A DNA stretch of 64,000 bases from contig CM034106.1 of the NCBI GenBank assembly GCA_019914945.1, positions 6,324,001 through 6,388,000 of the forward strand, read 5' to 3'. Both the position numbers and the translations under genes were made by a program. The notes under the pieces were generated by a model that saw only the letters and a list, made by a program, of their open reading frames with translations, searched no databases and was not told the origin of the DNA. The DNA comes from Typha latifolia (lineage: Eukaryota; Streptophyta; Magnoliopsida; Poales; Typhaceae). Positions 58,208-64,000 of this stretch are shown piece by piece (position 1 is the first letter of the stretch; each line of letters begins with the position of its first letter).

Positions 58208-59021
58208 AAAAACACTCTTCTGTTATTTAGTTCTCAGTATTCTCAAGGCTTATACAAGCTCATAAGAATTGCTCTCAGCTCACACTTATGATATATACTT
58301 AATTTATAAAATCAGCATTTGGCTACTCTCAGCTTTCACAAGACTAATAATTGGCTAAATGTTACATTCTTTACATAGAGAAGAAAGGCATATAGCTCCA
58401 CACTAAAAGAAAACAAATTATAAGCTAAGAAAACTGAAAAAAAGGTGAACTGCCCAAAAAATTAAAGGTTATCCCAAATTTCTACAGTGTTATTCAATAG
58501 CAGTCCTACACAAAAAGAGGGGCGAGTTGCCTATAAGAAAGTGTTGTAAGATATATAACTCAGGCTTGATAGCAGTTAGCAGTAGGTTTATCATCTCTTT
58601 TTATTAAGAGAGTTGTAAGTAGTTGGTTGTCATTGTCTAGCTAATGGGTTGTAGTCTTAGCAGGTCTTCGAGGCTGCTCCAAGGTCTGCGAAGGCTCCAT
58701 GTAGCTGCTCTATTAGCAAGTGGAACCTCCCTGAGTGTTGTGCATAAGGGTCTGTTTGGGTTTCAAAGCAAAGAATGCTGCTCACTCAAGCTCTCAGCTT
58801 TGCAACAATCCAGCAAGGTCACTTGCAAGTCTCTAAGTCTAGTATTCTAGCAACAGTTAGCAGCAATTCAACCTACAAAGGTGAAATGTCATCCAAGCAA
58901 AACATGATGTCCCTCGAAATCTTCTTGATGTCCATCAAGGGCAACTTGGTCATAACAAAGTATAGGCCTCAGTCCACCTTAGGTACTTGGGTTTTAGTCG
59001 AATTTTGAACGAGTCATGACA
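58208..59021 (-). repeat. Gypsy 3' LTR of a second chromovirus (inner boundary approximate)
   Basis: On + it ends GAACGAGTCATGACA at 59021, followed by 'ttctccctcacc', the inverse of a purine tract (GGTGAGGGAGAA). This is the order expected for a minus-strand element's 3' LTR. The low-coordinate end was not fixed; 58208 is a guess at 'taaaaacactcttctg'. Unlike the LTR at 59908, so probably a different family or subfamily. Confidence 0.5.
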
Positions 59022-59868
59022 TTCTCCCTCACCTAATGTACACATGTCCCGACTTTGTGCTTACAGCAAAGACTTCGTCTAAAAAACCTTTGCAAGGGCG
59101 CTTGTCTTCCTCTATACTAAGGTGAACTATATGGCCATTAGACTACAATATGGTTCTCTCACCCGAAGGTATGTGACGCAAGTAGTTGTTGCCTTAGTCT
59201 TCGCTCGAACGATTTGCTTCGCGACGCCTTTTAGGCCAGACACCTACAGTTTCTAGTAGTGCCCATATCCGTTCTTGCCACAGGTGTCATGTCCTCTTGG
59301 TGGCAATCTGTCAACCACCACAAATATAACAGAATAACCACGTACTAGCGGAAGACCTTCTATAAAATCCATAGAAATATCTTCCCCAACACGGTCCAGT
59401 ATCGGTAAAGGCTGAAGTAATCCGGCCGGTTTCAATGTGGTTGCCTTCGTCCTTTGATAGACTTCGCAAGCACGAACAAAAACCCTCACATCTCGCCTCA
59501 GTCCTGGCCACGCGCAGCTCTTATGCCCACTCCCGACACATCACATTCCACAACAAACTTTTTGATGAAGTTCAGTAGAGCTAGAATGGGCGTCGTTGTC
59601 ATTACTGTTTTTAGTTTTTCAAATGCTATAGTGGCTTCATCCGTCCATCTAAAAGAGTCCTTCCTCAGTAAAGAAGTGAGAGGAGCCGCGATCTTCCCAT
59701 ACCCAGTGATGAAGTGGTGATAATACCCTATCAGCCCATCGCAATCCTATGGTGGAAGTAGGGATTGGCCAAGCGGTCATGCACGCCACCTTTTGAGGAT
59801 CCACCGCCACTCGTTCCACTGTGATGATGTGACATAAATACTTCACTTATGGTACGCCCCATAGGCTG
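59022..59868 (-). pseudogene. Chromovirus pol fragments (RT end, RNase H start, integrase start)
   Basis: Downwards on the minus strand: CHIITVERVAVDPQKVACMT (RT C-terminus, about 59835-59770), then, after a frameshift, FFTEEGLFRWTDEAT and 'FVVECDVSGVG' (RNase H start, to about 59535), then a jump to ACEVYQRTKATTLKPAGLLQ (integrase zinc-finger end, about 59460), 'GEDISMDFIEGLP' with the first catalytic Asp, and 'VVVDRL' (59310). Most of RNase H and of the integrase core are deleted. Confidence 0.8.
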
Positions 59869-59870
59869 TT

Positions 59871-59907
59871 AAGCTTTGATACCAATTGTTAAGCTCTGAT
59901 ACCAAAT
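59871..59907 (-). other. Duplicated primer binding site
   Basis: On the minus strand 'atttggtatcagagctt' (59891-59907) follows the LTR end, and 'attggtatcaaagctt' (59871-59886) follows 4 bp later. Both match the initiator-tRNA site. A PBS here shows that the LTR at 59908 once served as a 5' LTR for sequence at lower coordinates. Confidence 0.7.
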
Positions 59908-60746
59908 TGATAGGATCTGGAACCAAAAATAGGCTACACAACGATTCCTTTAAGATTTGGAGTCCGCGCAACTGTGAGAAAATATTTGTCAGATTTTCTC
60001 CGGTTATCATAAAATTACAAAACAAATTGGCTAGATCTGTAACTTCTTGATTTATAACTTTCGTATTTATACCTTTACATATTAGAATTATAGAAGGGAC
60101 AAAAACATGGAATAACGTAGGTAATAGTGGTGGTGACGGGTGGAGTGGATGTTAGGGTTATGGATGGATATGGAGATGAAGGTGGATTGTGGATGTGATT
60201 TAGGGATATATACGAAGGGAACGAAGTGGTATAGATTCCAAAGAAGAAGGGTGGCTCGACAGTCGAGGAAGATTAGAAGTTAGGAGAAATCTTGCCAACG
60301 GTAGAGGTGGAAGGATGGTGAAAAAGGAGGAGGAAGATTATGGTAGATAGATGATAGAGAGGCAAGAAATTAATATTCAAATTCCATAATGAAGTTGGCT
60401 GCCATCCACATATTTATAGAGGCTAGCCAATAAGTTCTAAAATAATATGAAACCCTAATTCTACAGGATTCCCGTCGATCACGTTCAAACGCACCAAAAG
60501 ACGTTCTCTGTATGTGTGAATGCGATGCAGACATTTGAACGCGGGCATTCGAACGAGGGCGTTCAAACTTGCTCGACCGCGTTCGAACGCACAATATGCG
60601 TTTTCTATATTTGTGAACCTAATGCAGGCGTTCGCAAGGGTGTTCAAATGCAACCTCACCTGCGTTCGAACGCAACCTACTAGAATTTTATTTTAATGAA
60701 AATAAACAACTAATGCAATAAGAAAAGATCCTAACTACATGTATCA
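59908..60746 (-). repeat. Chromovirus LTR shared between two tandem elements
   Basis: On + it runs TGATAGGATCTGG ... CATGTATCA. Contains 'gatgagattaga'-type GA-rich DNA, 'acatatttatagagg' (60408, TATA-like) and TTCGAAC-rich DNA at 60480-60680, as in the LTR at 36739. It lies between a pol 3' end at higher coordinates and a PBS at lower coordinates, so it is both the 3' LTR of the 60.7-64.0 kb element and the 5' LTR of the deleted element below. Confidence 0.75.
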
Positions 60747-63700
60747 GTCCACCATGTTTCCTCCAACTTGCCCTCAAGGTGAAAAGTCGGAGAAACGCTC
60801 TAAGATATCATTCTCCAACTCCCATGTCGCCTCATCTGATGGCTTGCCAAGCCACTCAACTAGAATCTCCATCTCCAATCTGGTACCATGTCACCGTCAG
60901 CGTCTAGCAAGTACTCGAACTGGCTCTGCGATCTCTATCTCCTCCAATAGCTCTAGTAGAACCGATCCAACAATCTCATGATCTCCAATGCACTCTCTCA
61001 ATAATGAAACATAAAAGACAGGATGCACTCTCGACCCCTCCGGTAGCTCTAAACGATATGCAACTGGACCAATATGCTCCAACACCTAAAACTAACCAAA
61101 GTAGCGATGTGCTAACTTTTGGTTTGGCATTGGACGTTAGGTCACCTGTCGATACGGTTGCACCCTAACAAACACCTAACTACCGATGTCAAACTCTTGC
61201 TCCCTATGGCTACGATCATAAACTTACTTCATGCGGTTTTGAGCAAGTTTAAGATGAGCATGCAACCTCCTCAATGTGGCGTCTCTATCCATCAAAGCTA
61301 AGTCCACCTCCGTACGATCTGTCGAAGCCATGCATCCATACACCACCTCAAATGGAGCTATGCTAATGCTTCTATAGTAGGCGGTGTTGTAAGACCACTC
61401 CGCTCATGGTAAGAATTCCAACCATCGTCTCGGTATCTCTCCAACAAAGCATCTCAAGTACTGCTCAATGCCTCGATTAACCACCTCGGTTTCGCCGTCC
61501 ATCTGTGGATGGTAGGCCGAATTAAAGTTCAACCGAGTCCCTTGCAATCTGAAAAACTCAGTCCAAAAGTTACTCATAAATACACAATCACGATCCGAGA
61601 TAATCATGCGTAGCATGCTATGTAATCGAGCAACATTTCTAACAAAAATTTCAGCCACTGACTTGGCTAAAAATGGATGTGACAATGCCGAAAAATACTC
61701 ATACTTGCTCAATCTGTCAACCACCACAAAGATAATGGAATAACCATATACTAGTGGAAGACCCTCGATTTGGCGCGATAGTGCATCCGCCGCTCTATTT
61801 TTCGTTTCCTTCTTGTATTGGATTTCATAATCATATCATAGCAATTTTGTGACCCATCGTTGCTGTGCCGGAGTGTGTATACACTGTCTCATAAAGTATG
61901 GAAGGATCTTTTGATTGGTTCGAATAATGAATCATCTACCGATCAAATAAGGCCTCCACTTTGTCACCGCAAGCAGAATTGCCAACATCTCTCTCTCATA
62001 AGTCGATAATTGCTGAGATTTTGTGACAAAGCCTTACTAAAAAAGGCTATGGGATGTCCTCCTTGCATAAGTACAGCTCCTATGCTAACACCCGATGTAT
62101 GACATTCCACGATATACTCTTTGGTGAAGTCCGGTAGTGCTAGAACGGGTGCCGTCGACATTGCTATTTTCAATTTTTCAAAGACTGAAGTGGCTTCATC
62201 CGTCCATCTAAAAGAGTCCTTCTTCAACAAAAAAGTGAGAGAAGCAGTGATCTTGCAATATCCGGTGATGAAACGTCGATAATATCCGGTCAGCCCCAAA
62301 AATCCTCTCAATCTGGTAGTAGTAATAGGAATAGGCTAAGCGGTCATACATGCAACCTTTTGAGGATTCACCGCTACACCATCTACTGAAATGATGTGGC
62401 CGAAATACACCACTTGTGGTATTCCCCATAGCCATTTACACTTCTTGATCTTTAATTGGTTTTGCTTCAACAAATTCAGCACATCCTCTAAATGCCGCCA
62501 ATGCTCCAATTCAGTCCTGCTATACACCAAAATGTCATCAAAAAATACCATGACATACCTTCGCAAGAGATGCCAAAATATCTCATTCATGAGGCCTTGA
62601 AAGGTAGCTGGAGCATTGGTGAGACCAAAAGGCATCACTCAGAATTCGTAATGCCCGTCCGAAATTCGAAATGCAGTTTTGTGCACATCCGCCGGGTGAA
62701 CTCTAATTTGATGATACCCGGCCCTCAAGTCAAGCTTGCTGAATAGGATACTGATCCTTGACGGTAATAGCATTTAGTGCCCGATAGTCGACAGAAAAAT
62801 GTCATATCTCGTCATTTTTTCACACCAATAGCACGGGGGATGAGTATGAGCTATGACTTGGTTGAATAAGACATTGCTCCAACATCTTGGCTACCATCTT
62901 TGAGATAACTTCTTTTTGCACATGTGGATACCGATATGACCTCACGTTCGTCGGTGCAACCCCGGGTACAATCTCTATGCGATGGTTCGTCGCTCTCCTC
63001 GGTGGCAACTCTTGTGGCCCCACAAATAGTCCAAAAAAGTTATCTAATAAATTAGAAAATTCAATGGTAGTACCTGAACTCGTTTGAGGCTCATCTCCTG
63101 CTGGTCCTAACTAATGAAGATAGGATTATACACACAAGGCAGCTCCATCATAGGCTGCATTGTAGGAATCGGCAAAGACCGAACACCATCCAGCCGCACA
63201 TCTTTGTTTCCTTGTTTAAATTTCATCTAATGCTTTGAAAATAAAATATGACGGGTCCCAAACTCTGTAACCACTGAGCACCAAGGACAATGTCCGCTCC
63301 TCGCAATGCCAACGGATACAAGTCCAAAATGATATCGTGTCCTTGCACCCGTATACCGACCCGGCGACACAAGCTCTCTACCTTAAGCTTCGTGCCGTCT
63401 CCAATAGCAACGTCAAATTCCGTGGTCGGTTCGGCATCCAAACCCAATCTCCTCACTAACCTCTCATCTAAAAAGTTGTGTGTACTCCCCAAATCGATGA
63501 GGATGTGCACACAATGCTTTCTAACAAGTCCATCTACTCATAACATCCACGGCACGGAAATACCCAAATATGCATGCATCGATATTTCAGCTTGGATATC
63601 TTCCTCCACGCACTCCTCAATGGTCTCCTCATGGACCTCCTCTGGACACTGTCCATAATCAACAACCTCATCATCCTCCTCAAGATCGTCGATAAGCATC

Positions 63701-64000
63701 ACACTCCCGATCGGTTTAGAACACCGATGATCGGGGGTGAAACGCTCATCACATCAAAAGCAAAGGCCCTTCGCTCTTCGCTCCTCCAATTGGGCGGGTG
63801 TGAGAGTTCAAACGGGGGGATCTTGTGCCTCCTCTAATAACGGAAGAAGGTCTCAAAGGTGGTCATGGTCTAATACTCGCAGCTGCTATTTTTAAAACCA
63901 CAGAATTTCCAACCGGCGTTCTAGGTGCAAACCGCCCGTCTTGATTACCCCAATTGGTTTTCGCCGCCATCGTTAGAGCCCTATGCTTTTGTTCCATCCT
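60747..64000 (-). pseudogene. Chromovirus gag-pol polyprotein, inactivated, 5' end outside window
   Basis: Reading down from 64000: gag zinc knuckle around CDERFTPDH (about 63760-63720, its first cysteine followed by a stop); protease ILIDLGSTHNFLDERLV (63450-63510), where the catalytic D-S/T-G has become D-L-G; RT 63023-62336 with KMLEQCLIQPSHSSYSSPVL and the active site MVFFDDILVYS (62540); a frameshift, then RNase H from RWTDEAT to ADALSRQ (62220-61775); integrase core ending with DRDCVF and the E of GETEVVNR (61600-61470); a tether region HPVFYVSLLREC; and a chromodomain piece EWLGKPSDEATWE (60810-60860). This domain order with a chromodomain marks the Ty3/gypsy chromovirus clade. Multiple stops and shifts make it non-functional. 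Confidence 0.88.

Overview
This window is nuclear DNA from a flowering plant. It holds two spliced protein genes, both on the + strand, in an AT-rich landscape of nested transposable elements: Ty3/gypsy chromovirus and Ty1/copia retrotransposons, hAT-type DNA elements and an L1-type LINE. No rRNA, tRNA, CRISPR or prokaryotic-style operon was seen. The species cannot be fixed from sequence alone.

Genes. (1) A TRAPP-complex subunit of the TRAPPC6/Trs33 family has four exons (23227-23378, 25081-25198, 25278-25509, 31645-31673) and encodes 176 residues. Its third intron is 6.1 kb and full of retrotransposons, and the last exon carries only nine codons and the stop. (2) A BLOC-1 subunit 2 (BLOS2) gene has two coding exons (43661-43762 and 55759-56025) and encodes 122 residues. 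Its single coding-region intron is 12.0 kb. Both products work in membrane traffic (ER/Golgi tethering and endosomal sorting), but nothing suggests more than chance proximity.

Layout. 0-19 kb: long LTRs of one TGTAAC...TTACA family (copies A, B, C, D). A is split by a SIRE-like copia solo LTR, and D has a perfect 5-bp target duplication. The same stretch holds a 0.9-kb hAT element and a LINE split by about 7 kb of later insertions. 19.4-22.7 kb: a pair of direct, LTR-like repeats around an AT-rich core. 22.7-31.7 kb: the TRAPPC6 gene with a decayed copia element, itself interrupted by a gag-only chromovirus derivative. 32.5-38.5 kb: a nest of a new LTR, a chromovirus with TTCGAA-rich LTRs, and a fifth copy (E) of the long LTR. 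38.5-39.4 kb: a CCCAAC minisatellite joined to a GC-rich piece with a subtilase motif. 39.9-43.2 kb: a 3.26-kb hAT element with a perfect 8-bp target duplication. 43.2-56.0 kb: BLOS2, whose intron holds an antisense copia element with later insertions. 58-64 kb: two decayed chromoviruses in tandem, on the minus strand, running off the window.

No wholly new coding system was found. The most unusual items are the repeated hairpin array in LTR copy E, the TTCGAA palindrome array in the chromovirus LTRs, the gag-only derivative, the subtilase fragment beside a minisatellite, and the genome architecture around the two genes. All coordinates and motifs were read by eye; no alignment or database search was run.
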